DNA of 64,000 bases from NCBI RefSeq assembly GCF_015352985.1, contig NZ_JACYXF010000027.1:1-64000 (forward strand), in the 5' to 3' direction. This document shows positions 15,924-24,746 of the stretch, piece by piece; within the stretch, counting starts at the first letter, position 1; every line of letters begins with the position of its first letter. A program made the translations under genes and the position numbers. Below the pieces are notes generated by a model, which saw only the letters and a program-made list of their open reading frames with translations, did no database searches and was not told the DNA's origin. The stretch comes from Noviherbaspirillum malthae. Its GTDB lineage: Bacteria > Pseudomonadota > Gammaproteobacteria > Burkholderiales > Burkholderiaceae_D.

Positions 15924-17846
15924 TTATTGGCGTGTGATGAGTGAGTCTTCGTCGGAATAGTTAACGGCTTGCGGCGTGGCCAGCGTGTTGTGCTGCTCTT
16001 CGGGCAGATTCAGCGCCGGCGGCAGGCCGAAGGTGGCAGCGCCCTCCTCGGCGGCGCTGACGCCGTTACGGAACAGGGCGAACAGCTCGCGCCCCATGCC
16101 AACCTGGCTGGCCGACAGGTCGGCCGGTTCGATGCCGCGGCGATCCCATTCTTCCTGAGCCACAAGCGCCTGCAGCGTGCCGGTTTCTGCATCGAGGCGG
16201 ATGATGTCGCCGGTACGCACCTTGCCCAGCGGCCCGCCGGCAAGCACTTCGGGCGACACATGGATGGCCGCGGGAACCTTGCCCGATGCGCCGGACATGC
16301 GGCCGTCGGTCACCAGTGCGACGCGGCGCCCCGCATCCTGCAGATTGGCCAGAGCCGGCGTCATTGAATGCAGTTCCGGCATGCCGTTGGCGCGCGGACC
16401 CTGATAGCGGACGACGGCGACGAAGTCGCGGTCGAGCTGGCCGGCCTTGTAGGCGTCCATCAGCTCTTCCTGGGAATTGAATACGATCGCAGGCGCCTCG
16501 ACAATGCGATGCTGCGACTTGACGGCGGATACCTTGATGACGGCGCGCCCGAGATTGCCCGACATCAGGCGCAGGCCTCCGTCCGCCGAGAAGGGATTGG
16601 AGGCCGGACGCACCACTTTTTCATCGCCGCTCTTCTCCGCAGCAGGACGCCAGACCACCGAGTCGCCTTCAAGGAAAGGCTCGGTGCAGTGGGCGCGCAG
16701 GCCTTTTCCGAGGATGGTGGTGACGTCATCATGCAGAAGGCCCGCATCCAGCAGTTCGCGGATGACGAATCCGGTGCCGCCAGCCGCGTGGAAGTGGTTG
16801 ACGTCGGCATCGCCGTTCGGATAGATGCGCGTCAGCAGCGGCACTACGCCGGACAATTCGTCGAAGTCGTTCCAGTCGATGACGATGCCGGCGGCACGCG
16901 CCATCGCGACCAGGTGCAATGTATGGTTGGTGGAACCTCCGGTGGCCAGCAAGGCGACGATGGCATTGACGATGGACTTTTCATCGACCACACGGCCGAC
17001 GGGAATATAGTTGCCGCCCTGCTCGCTGATTTCCACCGCGCGGTGCGCGGCGGCTGCCGTCAGCGCATCCCGCAGCGGCGTGTTGGGCGTGATGAAGGCA
17101 GTGCCGGGAAGATGCAGCCCCATGACTTCCATCAGCATCTGGTTGCTGTTGGCGGTGCCGTAGAAGGTACAGGTGCCGGCGCCGTGGTAGGACTGGGATT
17201 CCGATTCGAGCAGTTCCTCGCGCCCCACCTTGCCCTGGGCATACAGCTGGCGGGTCTTGGCCTTCTCGGCATTGGAAATGCCGGTGGTCATCGGGCCGGC
17301 CGGAATGAAGACCGCCGGCAGGTGTCCGAAATGCAGCGCGCCGATCACCAGGCCTGGGACGATCTTGTCGCATACGCCGAGATAGACGGCGGCGTCGAAC
17401 ATGTTGTGGGACAACGCAATGGCCGTGGCCATGGCAATGGCGTCGCGCGAGAACAGCGACAGCTCCATGCCCGGCTGGCCCTGGGTGACGCCGTCGCACA
17501 TGGCCGGCGTGCCGCCCGCAAACTGAGCAACGGCGCCAGCCTCGCGCACGGCTTCCTTGATGATGTGCGGGAAGCGCTCGAACGGCTGGTGGGCCGAGAG
17601 CATGTCGTTGTAAGCCGAAACGATTGCCACCGATGGCGACTTGGTCTGCTTCAGCTTGAGCTTGTCATTGGCGGGAAAGGCCGCGAAACCATGGGCCAGG
17701 TTGGTACAGGCCAGGGCGCCGCGATGCACCCCCTGCAGGCGGGCGGACTCGATTCGGGCGAGGTAGGATGCGCGATAAGGCTTGCTGCGTGCGATGATGC
17801 GGCGGGTGACCGCGTCGAGCGCCGGGTGTACGGGATGAAGTGACAT
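15924..17846 (-). CDS. edd: Phosphogluconate dehydratase
   Basis: This 640-residue IlvD/Edd-family enzyme converts 6-phosphogluconate to KDPG and needs a [4Fe-4S] cluster. Candidate cluster cysteines are in GGTPAMCDGVTQGQPGMEL, AVYLGVCDKIVPG and GAGTCTFYGTANSNQ. The long length and the TPAMCDGVTQGQ block favour Edd over dihydroxy-acid dehydratase (IlvD). It is the first gene of edd-eda and diverges from pgi. A HexR-like site lies 23-39 bases upstream of its start. Confidence 0.96.
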   Translation of the reverse strand: MSLHPVHPALDAVTRRIIARSKPYRASYLARIESARLQGVHRGALACTNLAHGFAAFPANDKLKLKQTKSPSVAIVSAYNDMLSAHQPFERFPHIIKEAVREAGAVAQFAGGTPAMCDGVTQGQPGMELSLFSRDAIAMATAIALSHNMFDAAVYLGVCDKIVPGLVIGALHFGHLPAVFIPAGPMTTGISNAEKAKTRQLYAQGKVGREELLESESQSYHGAGTCTFYGTANSNQMLMEVMGLHLPGTAFITPNTPLRDALTAAAAHRAVEISEQGGNYIPVGRVVDEKSIVNAIVALLATGGSTNHTLHLVAMARAAGIVIDWNDFDELSGVVPLLTRIYPNGDADVNHFHAAGGTGFVIRELLDAGLLHDDVTTILGKGLRAHCTEPFLEGDSVVWRPAAEKSGDEKVVRPASNPFSADGGLRLMSGNLGRAVIKVSAVKSQHRIVEAPAIVFNSQEELMDAYKAGQLDRDFVAVVRYQGPRANGMPELHSMTPALANLQDAGRRVALVTDGRMSGASGKVPAAIHVSPEVLAGGPLGKVRTGDIIRLDAETGTLQALVAQEEWDRRGIEPADLSASQVGMGRELFALFRNGVSAAEEGAATFGLPPALNLPEEQHNTLATPQAVNYSDEDSLITRQ

Positions 17847-17868
17847 AGTTCGAATTCCACTGTGTTTT

Positions 17869-17885
17869 TTGAAATTTTACTACAA
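17869..17885. promoter_or_regulatory. HexR-like operator 1 (edd side)
   Basis: On the minus strand the site reads TTGTAGTAAAATTTCAA, close to the HexR palindrome (TTGT-A/T-rich-ACAA type). It sits just upstream of edd, where a repressor would block transcription. The match is by eye. Confidence 0.55.
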
Positions 17886-18004
17886 AATTGCGGATTGCGC
17901 TTCTCGGCCGGCGCGGACTCCTTGTGTTCCTTAAGGTTCGCTACCATACGCATTCCCGAGGCGTCACTGAGAAAACGCAAAACTCGGTTGCGCGACCTGC
18001 AATG

Positions 18005-18021
18005 CTGTAGTGAATTTACCA
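18005..18021. promoter_or_regulatory. HexR-like operator 2 (pgi side)
   Basis: CTGTAGTGAATTTACCA resembles the same palindrome as site 1 and lies about 78 bases upstream of the pgi ATG, just before a TATAGT (18032-18037) that could be the -10 box of the pgi-zwf-hexR operon. Confidence 0.5.
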
Positions 18022-18098
18022 AAAAGTATTGTATAGTTGGACGCCTCGATTTTTGCAGCTCTTTCACTCTTTCAGCTCTTTGTTTGCCCGGACCGCCC

Positions 18099-19757
18099 AT
18101 GCACCAGAACGCACTCACGGAAACCCCTGCATTTCAAGCATTGACCCGCCACCAGGCCGAAGCCGACCGCTGGCAGCTGCGCGATCTCTTCACAAGCCGG
18201 CAAGACCGGTTTTCCCGCTACTCCCTCGACGCGGCGGGCCTGTTTCTCGATTACTCGAAGAACAGCATCGACGACACCACCCTCTCCCTGCTGATGGACC
18301 TGGCCAGGGAGCGCGGCGTCGAGGCACATCGCGATGCAATGTTCGGCGGAGAAAGAATCAACAATACCGAAAACCGTTCCGTGCTGCATACCGCACTGCG
18401 TGCGCCCCGCGGCAGCCGGCTGGTCGTCAATGGACAAGATGCCATTGCAGAGGTTCATGCGGTGCTGGACCGCATGGCGGCCTTCGTCGAGCGCGTACGT
18501 TCCGGGCAGTGGCGCGGGCGCAGCGGCAAGGCGGTGACCGACGTGGTCAATATCGGCATCGGTGGCTCCGACCTCGGGCCGGAAATGGTGTGCCGCGCAT
18601 TGCGCTCTTATTCGCAGCCCGGGCTTTCCTTCCATTTCGTCGCCAATGTCGATGGACACGATCTGGACGCGGTGTTGTCCAGAGTCAATCCGGAAACGAC
18701 ATTGTTCGTGGTCGCCTCCAAGACCTTCACCACCCGCGAGACGATGATGAATGCGCAGTCCGCGCGTGCATGGTTCCTGCAGACCGGCAGCGAGGCGGAC
18801 CTGGCGAAACATTTCGTCGCGGTATCGACCAATACGGACGCGGTACGCAGCTTCGGCATCGATCCCGACAATATGTTTCCCTTCTGGGACTGGGTCGGCG
18901 GCCGCTACTCGGTCTGGTCGGCGATCGGCTTGCCGGTGGCATTGGCGGTCGGCTTCGACAACTTCCGGCAGTTCCTCGATGGCGCCCATGCGATGGACCA
19001 GCATTTCCGGACCGCGCCTCTGGAAAGCAACATGCCGGTGCTGCTGGCGATGATCGGCGTCTGGTACCGCAACTTCTTCGGCAGCGGCTCCGTTTCGATC
19101 GCTCCGTATCACCAGGATCTGGGCCAGTTCGCTGCCTATCTGCAGCAGCTTGAAATGGAGAGCAACGGCAAGCGCGTCTCCCGCTCCGGACAGGCGCTGC
19201 AGGTCGAGACCTGCCCCGTGGTGTGGGGCGATGTCGGCACCAACGGCCAGCATGCCTACTTCCAGTTGCTGCACCAGGGCACGGACATCATCCCGGTCGA
19301 CTTTATTGCCGCTTTGAAGCCCACGCATGCCCTGCCCGGCCACCATGCAGTGCTGCTCGCCAACTGCTTCGCCCAGTCGGAAGCCTTCATGCTGGGCAAG
19401 GATGCCGACGAGGTACGCGCCGAACTGAAGGCGCAGAAGCTGACCGACGAACAGATTGCCACGCTGCTGCCGCACAAGGTCTTCCCCGGCAACCGGCCGA
19501 GCAATACCATCCTGATGGAAACGCTGACGCCGGCCGCACTCGGCGCACTGATCGCGCTCTACGAGCACAAGGTCTTCGTCCAGGGCGTGATCTGGGACAT
19601 CAACAGCTTCGACCAGTGGGGCGTGGAGCTAGGCAAGGTGCTGGCCAAGAACATCGAGCCGGAAATCAACGGCGCACCGCGGCCGGAAGCGCACGACAGT
19701 TCCACCAATGGCCTGATCGCGCGCGCCAGGGCGGCATTGTCTTCCTCGCCGGCCTGA
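18099..19757 (+). CDS. pgi: Glucose-6-phosphate isomerase
   Basis: This 552-residue enzyme interconverts glucose-6-phosphate and fructose-6-phosphate. Family signatures are NIGIGGSDLGPEMV, DWVGGRYSVWSAIGLP and NSFDQWGVELGKVLA near the C-terminus. Length is normal. The frame is open upstream to 17862, but the family N-terminus and the HexR-like promoter region place the start at 18099. The ribosome-binding site is weak. It heads a pgi-zwf-hexR(-tal) series and diverges from edd-eda, so one control region serves both. Confidence 0.96.
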   Translation: MHQNALTETPAFQALTRHQAEADRWQLRDLFTSRQDRFSRYSLDAAGLFLDYSKNSIDDTTLSLLMDLARERGVEAHRDAMFGGERINNTENRSVLHTALRAPRGSRLVVNGQDAIAEVHAVLDRMAAFVERVRSGQWRGRSGKAVTDVVNIGIGGSDLGPEMVCRALRSYSQPGLSFHFVANVDGHDLDAVLSRVNPETTLFVVASKTFTTRETMMNAQSARAWFLQTGSEADLAKHFVAVSTNTDAVRSFGIDPDNMFPFWDWVGGRYSVWSAIGLPVALAVGFDNFRQFLDGAHAMDQHFRTAPLESNMPVLLAMIGVWYRNFFGSGSVSIAPYHQDLGQFAAYLQQLEMESNGKRVSRSGQALQVETCPVVWGDVGTNGQHAYFQLLHQGTDIIPVDFIAALKPTHALPGHHAVLLANCFAQSEAFMLGKDADEVRAELKAQKLTDEQIATLLPHKVFPGNRPSNTILMETLTPAALGALIALYEHKVFVQGVIWDINSFDQWGVELGKVLAKNIEPEINGAPRPEAHDSSTNGLIARARAALSSSPA

Positions 19758-19853
19758 TGCCGGTGTAACCGAGATACGGCGCGCAGCGTCCAACCTCAGC
19801 TTTCCACTTTTCATCATGGTCCCGCCGGCCCGCGCCGGCGTTCCTCCCACATC

Positions 19854-21332
19854 ATGGCACTTTCCGATTTCGATCTGGTTCTTTTCGGCGGCAGCGGCGA
19901 CCTTGCAATGCGCAAGCTGCTGCCCGCACTCTACAACCGCGACCGCGCCAACGGCCTTCCCGGCACGGCGCGCATCATCTGCGTCGGCCGCCATGGCTGG
20001 AGCCGAGAAGAGTTCCTCGAAGCGATGGACCAGAATGCGAAACCGCACATCGCGTCGGGCAATCCGGATGCCGCCACCTGGGAGCGTTTCCGCGGCCGCA
20101 TCGAATACGTCTCGCTCGACGCCGCCGATGCCGGCACCTACGCCGCGTTGAAGTCGGCCTTGCGCGACGGCCCAGACGACAGCCAGATCGTGCGCGTGTT
20201 CTACCTCGCAATGCCGCCCAGCCTGTTCGCAACGATCTGCCGCAATCTCAAGGAAGCCGGCCTGGCAAGCGCCAGCTCGCGCGTCGTGCTGGAAAAGCCG
20301 CTGGGACGCGATCTCGCCAGCGCCCGCCAGATCAACCACGAAGTCGGACAGGTATTTTCCGAATCGCAGATCTATCGCATCGACCATTACCTCGGCAAGG
20401 AAACCGTCCAGAACCTGCTGGCCCTGCGCTTCGGCAATGTGCTGTTCGAGCCGCTCTGGCGGCGCGAGTGGATTTCCGACGTGCAGATCACGATTGCGGA
20501 AGAGCTCGGCGTGGGCAACCGCCTCGATTACTACGATACCGCCGGCGCCCTGCGCGACATGCTGCAGAACCACTTGCTGCAGCTGCTGTGCATCGTCGCC
20601 ATGGAACCGCCGGTGTCGGCTTCCGCCGATGCGGTGCGCGATGAAAAACTCAAGGTGCTGCGGTCGCTCAAGCGCTTCACGCCCTTCACGCTGGCGCAGG
20701 ACGTGGTGCGCGGCCAGTACCGTTCCGGCCATGTGAACGGCGTCGCCGTGCCGGGCTACCGCAAGGAACCGAACGCGAATACCGAATCCCGCACCGAAAC
20801 CTTCGTCGCGCTCAAGGCCGAGATCGACACCTGGCGCTGGGCCGGCGTGCCCTTCTACCTGCGCACCGGCAAGCGCATGGCCGACCAGCTGGCGGAAATC
20901 GTGGTGCGCTTCAAGAAGATTCCGGCCTCGATCTTCGCCCGGCCCAACAGCAGTTTCCAGCCGAACAGCCTGCTGATCCGCCTGCAGCCGGAAGAGGAGC
21001 TGCAGCTGCAGCTGATGGCGAAAACGCCCGGCGACGGCATGCGGCTGCGCCCGGTCGAATTGGAAATGGATTTCCGCGAAACCTTCAAGACGCCGCGCAT
21101 GGATGCCTATGAGCGGCTGCTGCTCGACGTGCTGCGCGGCCAGCTGACGCTGTTCATGCGCAGCGACGAACTGGAGGCCGCCTGGGAATGGGTAGAGCCC
21201 ATCCTCAACTATTGGGAGCAGGAAGGTGACGAGCCCTTGCCCTATACTGCAGGTACCTGGGGCCCCGCGGCAGCGAGTGCGCTTGTCGCGCGCGACGGCC
21301 TGCAATGGCGCGAAGAATCGATACCTGAATGA
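19854..21332 (+). CDS. zwf: Glucose-6-phosphate 1-dehydrogenase
   Basis: This 492-residue enzyme oxidises glucose-6-phosphate to 6-phosphogluconolactone with NAD(P)+. The nucleotide-binding GGSGDLAMRKLLP is at 12-24 and the catalytic block RIDHYLGK at 175-182. Length is standard. It follows pgi by 96 bp and precedes hexR by 14 bp. No 6-phosphogluconolactonase gene (pgl) is adjacent, although many relatives have one here. Confidence 0.97.
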   Translation: MALSDFDLVLFGGSGDLAMRKLLPALYNRDRANGLPGTARIICVGRHGWSREEFLEAMDQNAKPHIASGNPDAATWERFRGRIEYVSLDAADAGTYAALKSALRDGPDDSQIVRVFYLAMPPSLFATICRNLKEAGLASASSRVVLEKPLGRDLASARQINHEVGQVFSESQIYRIDHYLGKETVQNLLALRFGNVLFEPLWRREWISDVQITIAEELGVGNRLDYYDTAGALRDMLQNHLLQLLCIVAMEPPVSASADAVRDEKLKVLRSLKRFTPFTLAQDVVRGQYRSGHVNGVAVPGYRKEPNANTESRTETFVALKAEIDTWRWAGVPFYLRTGKRMADQLAEIVVRFKKIPASIFARPNSSFQPNSLLIRLQPEEELQLQLMAKTPGDGMRLRPVELEMDFRETFKTPRMDAYERLLLDVLRGQLTLFMRSDELEAAWEWVEPILNYWEQEGDEPLPYTAGTWGPAAASALVARDGLQWREESIPE

Positions 21333-21346
21333 CACACTGAACCAGC

Positions 21347-22216
21347 ATGCTGCTCGACTCCATCAGAACCCAGCTTGACGCCCTGTCCAAGTCGGAAAAA
21401 AAGGTCGCCGTCGCCGTCCTCAAGAATCCCGACCTGGCGGTCTCGGGCAACATCACCGCGCTGGCCAAGAATGCCCAGGTGTCGGAGCCAACCGTGGTGC
21501 GCTTCTGCCGTGCGCTGGGCTACGACGGCTGGCATGAATTCAAGCTGAAGCTGGCGCAGACCCTGGCGCTGGCGCTGCCGAACGCCGACGAGTCGCCGCT
21601 GCAGGACGATCTCGCCGCCGACCTGGTCAACAAGATTTGCAGCCGCTCGATCAATACCCTGCTCGACCTGCGCAACAACCTGCAGCCGGCGGCGATAGAA
21701 AAGGCGCTGGATGTGCTGGCGCGTTCCAACAAGATCGAATTCTGGGGCCAGGGCACCTCCGGCATCGTCGCTTCCGATGCGCAGCATAAGTTCTTCCGCT
21801 CGGGGGTACCGACGGTCGCCTATGCCGATCCGCACATCCACGCGATTTCCGCCGCCCTGCTCAAGAAGGGCGATACGGTGGTGGCGATCTCCCAGCGCGG
21901 CAACAGCACCGCGCTGCTGCACAGCGTCCAGCTGGCGCGCCGGGTCGGCGCCGACGTCGTTGCGCTCACGCCCAGCGGCACGCCGCTGTCGGATCTGGCC
22001 ACCGTGCTGGTGCCGATCGACCTGAGCTTCAACATCGATCCCTACACCCCGATTTCCGCCCGCCTGGCCCACCTGGTGGTGATCGACATCCTCGCGGTCG
22101 GCCTGGCGCTCAAGGGCGGCCCCGAATTCCGGAAAAAGATGCAAAACGCACAAAAGGCGCTGCAGAAGCTGGACATGCAGTTCGATTCCTTCCTGCGCCA
22201 TCCGCCCAAACTCTGA
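21347..22216 (+). CDS. hexR: RpiR-family transcriptional regulator, HexR type
   Basis: This 289-residue protein has an N-terminal RpiR helix-turn-helix domain (about 1-77, LAKNAQVSEPTVVRFCRALG) and a C-terminal SIS sugar-phosphate-binding domain (about 125-250, GQGTSGIVASDAQHKFFR). HexR of gammaproteobacteria and pseudomonads binds KDPG and controls zwf, edd, eda and related genes. Its place directly after zwf and next to HexR-like sites in the edd/pgi control region supports the same role here. It starts 14 bp after the zwf stop. Confidence 0.9.
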   Translation: MLLDSIRTQLDALSKSEKKVAVAVLKNPDLAVSGNITALAKNAQVSEPTVVRFCRALGYDGWHEFKLKLAQTLALALPNADESPLQDDLAADLVNKICSRSINTLLDLRNNLQPAAIEKALDVLARSNKIEFWGQGTSGIVASDAQHKFFRSGVPTVAYADPHIHAISAALLKKGDTVVAISQRGNSTALLHSVQLARRVGADVVALTPSGTPLSDLATVLVPIDLSFNIDPYTPISARLAHLVVIDILAVGLALKGGPEFRKKMQNAQKALQKLDMQFDSFLRHPPKL

Positions 22217-22317
22217 TACGCTGCGCCGTCCGGATGTTGTCCTGACGCATGTCTAACCGCCGTTCCGCGATGCGGTTATCATGCAGTTTTTCCGCTCGCC
22301 TTTTTTGCCGTATTGCC

Positions 22318-23253
22318 ATGAACCAGCTCGAACAACTCAAGCAGCACACCACCATCGTCGCCGACACCGGCGATTTCCAGTCGATCCAGGCCTTCGCACC
22401 GCGCGACGCCACCACCAACCCTTCGCTGATCCTGAAAGCGGTGCAGAAGGAGGAATACCGGCACCTGCTGGAAAAGGCGGTGCGCGACCACGGCGGCAAG
22501 CCGACCGGCGACATCATCGACAACCTGCTGGTCGCCTTCGGCACCGAAATCCTGAAGATCATCCCCGGCCGCGTTTCCACCGAAACCGACGCCCGCCTCT
22601 CCTTCGACACCGAGGGCACCATCGCCAAGGGCCGCGCGCTGATCGCGCTCTATGAAGCGGCAGGCATTTCCCGCGAGCGTATCCTGATCAAGATTGCATC
22701 GACCTGGGAAGGCATCCGTGCCGCCGAAGTGCTGGAAAAGGAAGGCATCCGCTGCAACATGACACTGCTGTTCGCGCTGCCCCAGGCGATTGCCTGTGCC
22801 GATGCGCAGGTGCAGCTGATTTCGCCTTTCGTCGGCCGCATCTACGACTGGTACAAGAAATCGACCGGCCAGGAATACACCGGCGCAGACGATCCGGGCG
22901 TTCAGTCGGTCAAGCGGATTTACAACTACTACCGCAAGTTCGGCTACAAGACCGAAGTCATGGGCGCGAGCTTCCGCAATACCTCGCAGATCACCGAACT
23001 GGCCGGCTGCGACCTGCTGACCATCAGCCCGGAACTGCTGCAGAAACTGGCCGACAGCGATGCGCCGGTGGCACGCAAGCTCAGCCCGGAAGAAGCAGCC
23101 GGCGCCGATCTGCAGAAGCTGACGCTGGATGAGAAGACTTTCCGCTTCATGCTCAATGAAGATGCGATGGGTACGGAGAAGCTGTCGGAAGGTATTCGGC
23201 TGTTCTGTGCCGATGCGGTGAAGCTGGAGAAGATGGTTGAGGCGTTGCGGTAA
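22318..23253 (+). CDS. tal: Transaldolase
   Basis: This 311-residue enzyme moves a dihydroxyacetone unit from sedoheptulose-7-phosphate to glyceraldehyde-3-phosphate. The Schiff-base lysine is Lys125 in RILIKIASTWEG, and FAPRDATTNPSLILKA is the N-terminal signature. Length fits the TalA/B class. The ATG at 22318 matches the family N-terminus (MNQLEQLKQHT); the upstream in-frame ATG at 22249 would add an unsupported extension. It follows hexR by 101 bp. REP-like copy 3 lies after it. Confidence 0.96.
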   Translation: MNQLEQLKQHTTIVADTGDFQSIQAFAPRDATTNPSLILKAVQKEEYRHLLEKAVRDHGGKPTGDIIDNLLVAFGTEILKIIPGRVSTETDARLSFDTEGTIAKGRALIALYEAAGISRERILIKIASTWEGIRAAEVLEKEGIRCNMTLLFALPQAIACADAQVQLISPFVGRIYDWYKKSTGQEYTGADDPGVQSVKRIYNYYRKFGYKTEVMGASFRNTSQITELAGCDLLTISPELLQKLADSDAPVARKLSPEEAAGADLQKLTLDEKTFRFMLNEDAMGTEKLSEGIRLFCADAVKLEKMVEALR

Positions 23254-23309
23254 TCGATAATTCTCCGTAATGACCAAGCATTACGCGCTATTTGCCAAGA
23301 CATTGATAT

Positions 23310-23475
23310 CCCCTCCCCTTCAAGGGGACGTAGCAGGGGTTTCGCAATGCATGCGTTGCGCCTGCGCAGTCGGAGCCGCTTGCAAGCGGCGAGGTCGAGG
23401 GTTAGGGTGGGGATGGGTTTCAAGCACGCAAACAAAACCTATCCCCATCCCAGCCTTCCCCTTGAAGGGGAAGGA
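23310..23475. repeat. REP-like inverted element, copy 3, with an internal insertion
   Basis: The left unit begins CCCTCCCCTTCAAGGGGA (23311) and is interrupted by about 65-70 bases before its second half, GGGTTAGGGTGGGGATGGG, resumes near 23400. The right unit (about 23437-23475) is complete. The inserted segment holds a perfect 16-base palindrome GCCGCTTGCAAGCGGC (23376-23391). It lies between the convergent tal and paiB-like genes. Confidence 0.8.
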
Positions 23476-23528
23476 GTATTCTTCTTTAAGCTTTGATTGC
23501 TGTACGCCTTACGCCAGGGACGACTTCA

Positions 23529-24161
23529 CTACCCACCACGCAGCCCCACCGCCTCCGCCATCGCCACCGAAGCCTCATCCCCCTGCTCCCTTAACCCCGC
23601 TTCCACACTGATCCGATTGCGCTGCGGCTGATTCTGGCTGACCTTCCATTTCCCTTCCAGCCGGGTGATTTCGATCTCGATGCCGACGATCTGCTTGAGC
23701 AGCGCATCGATGAATTCCGCCGGCGCATCGCCGACCGCCCATGGCGCTTCCCTGCCCGCCTCATGCCGAGCGCTCAAGCGATCGAGCAAGCCGCGCACCC
23801 ATTCCGGATCCTCCACCGCGCGCAGCCGCCCATGCGCATGCACGGCCATGTAGTTGTAAGTCGGCACCACCTTGCCGTGCTCTTTCTTGGTCGCATACAG
23901 CGAGGGACTGATATAGGCTTGCGCGCCCTGGAACACGACCAGCGATTCGATGCCCGCATCCTGCCGCCATAGCGGATTGCTGCGCGCAACATGCGCCTGC
24001 AGCGTCCCGAACGGCGAACCGTCCTCGACGATCTCGAACGGAATATGGTTGGCTTGCAGGCCGTCTTCGCCGAGCATCACCAAGGTGCCGAGCGAATGCT
24101 CGCGCATCAACTGATGCATGACGTCGATGCGGGTTTCCGCGAACTGGGCCGGGATGTACAT
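23529..24161 (-). CDS. FMN-binding negative transcriptional regulator, PaiB family
   Basis: This 210-residue protein starts MYIPAQFAETR and has the FMN-binding split-barrel blocks GTLQAHVARSNPLWR and HGKVVPTYNYMAVHAHG typical of PaiB. The C-terminal KWKVSQNQPQRNRISVEAGL is also characteristic. B. subtilis PaiB affects sporulation and degradative enzyme genes; the role in betaproteobacteria is unknown and flavin-linked chemistry is possible. Its start lies 12 bp after the osmC-like stop, so the two form an operon. Confidence 0.9.
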   Translation of the reverse strand: MYIPAQFAETRIDVMHQLMREHSLGTLVMLGEDGLQANHIPFEIVEDGSPFGTLQAHVARSNPLWRQDAGIESLVVFQGAQAYISPSLYATKKEHGKVVPTYNYMAVHAHGRLRAVEDPEWVRGLLDRLSARHEAGREAPWAVGDAPAEFIDALLKQIVGIEIEITRLEGKWKVSQNQPQRNRISVEAGLREQGDEASVAMAEAVGLRGG

Positions 24162-24173
24162 GATTGCCTCCTT

Positions 24174-24650
24174 TCAGCCGCCGGCTTCGACCGGCGCCTC
24201 AATGACGATGTCGGTTTTCACGGAATTGGCGATGAAGCAGTCTTCATGCGCGCGATGATGCAGGCGGTCGATGTCCTCAGCCGTCGGCTGCCGCTCCCCG
24301 CCGAAATCGATGCGCGGCCTCAGCGCCACGCGGGTCACCGCGACGCGGCCTTCCGCATTCTTCTCCATCACGCCGACGGCCTGATCGACGTAGCGGTCGA
24401 CCACGAAACCGGCCTTGCCCGCAAGCCACAGGAAAGTCAGCATGTGGCAACTCGAAATTGCGGCGACGAAGGCTTCTTCCGGATCGACCGCGGCTGCCAC
24501 CGACATTGGCTCTGGCACCACGGACGGCGATGAAGATGCCGCCACGTCGACACCGCCGTCGAAACTCCAGCGATGGCCTCGGCTGTAGCGGTTGTCGGTG
24601 AATGTGTCCTGCCCCCGCTCCCAGGCGATAGTGGCGACGTAGGTGTGCAT
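24174..24650 (-). CDS. OsmC family protein (thiol peroxidase-like)
   Basis: This 158-residue OsmC/Ohr-superfamily protein carries the two conserved cysteines: Cys68 in AAISSCHMLTFLWLA and Cys138 in HEDCFIANS, the pair that reduces organic hydroperoxides in OsmC/Ohr. Substrate and reductant are not known for this subfamily. The start at 24650 gives the typical N-terminus MHTYVATIAWERG. It is first in an operon with the PaiB-like gene and diverges from the MocR-type regulator. A perfect palindrome lies 19-37 bases upstream. Confidence 0.9.
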   Translation of the reverse strand: MHTYVATIAWERGQDTFTDNRYSRGHRWSFDGGVDVAASSSPSVVPEPMSVAAAVDPEEAFVAAISSCHMLTFLWLAGKAGFVVDRYVDQAVGVMEKNAEGRVAVTRVALRPRIDFGGERQPTAEDIDRLHHRAHEDCFIANSVKTDIVIEAPVEAGG

Positions 24651-24668
24651 ATACGGCTCCTTCAGCAA

Positions 24669-24687
24669 AATATGCAGATAGCATATT
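24669..24687. promoter_or_regulatory. Perfect 7-bp palindrome in the osmC/mocR intergenic region
   Basis: AATATGC-AGATA-GCATATT is symmetric, and CAGC/GCTG flanks extend it imperfectly. It lies just ahead of the osmC ribosome-binding region and may be an operator or an mRNA hairpin. Confidence 0.55.
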
Positions 24688-24709
24688 GCTGAATTTGGCT
24701 TTCTAAAAG

Positions 24710-24740
24710 TACCAATAAATGCTAACTTCAAAATACCAAT
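24710..24740. promoter_or_regulatory. Direct repeat TACCAAT (x2), candidate MocR operator
   Basis: TACCAAT occurs at 24710-24716 and 24734-24740, 24 bp start to start, in the 96-bp divergent gap. MocR/GabR-type regulators commonly bind spaced direct repeats in such a position. Confidence 0.4.
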
Positions 24741-24746
24741 TTCCGG

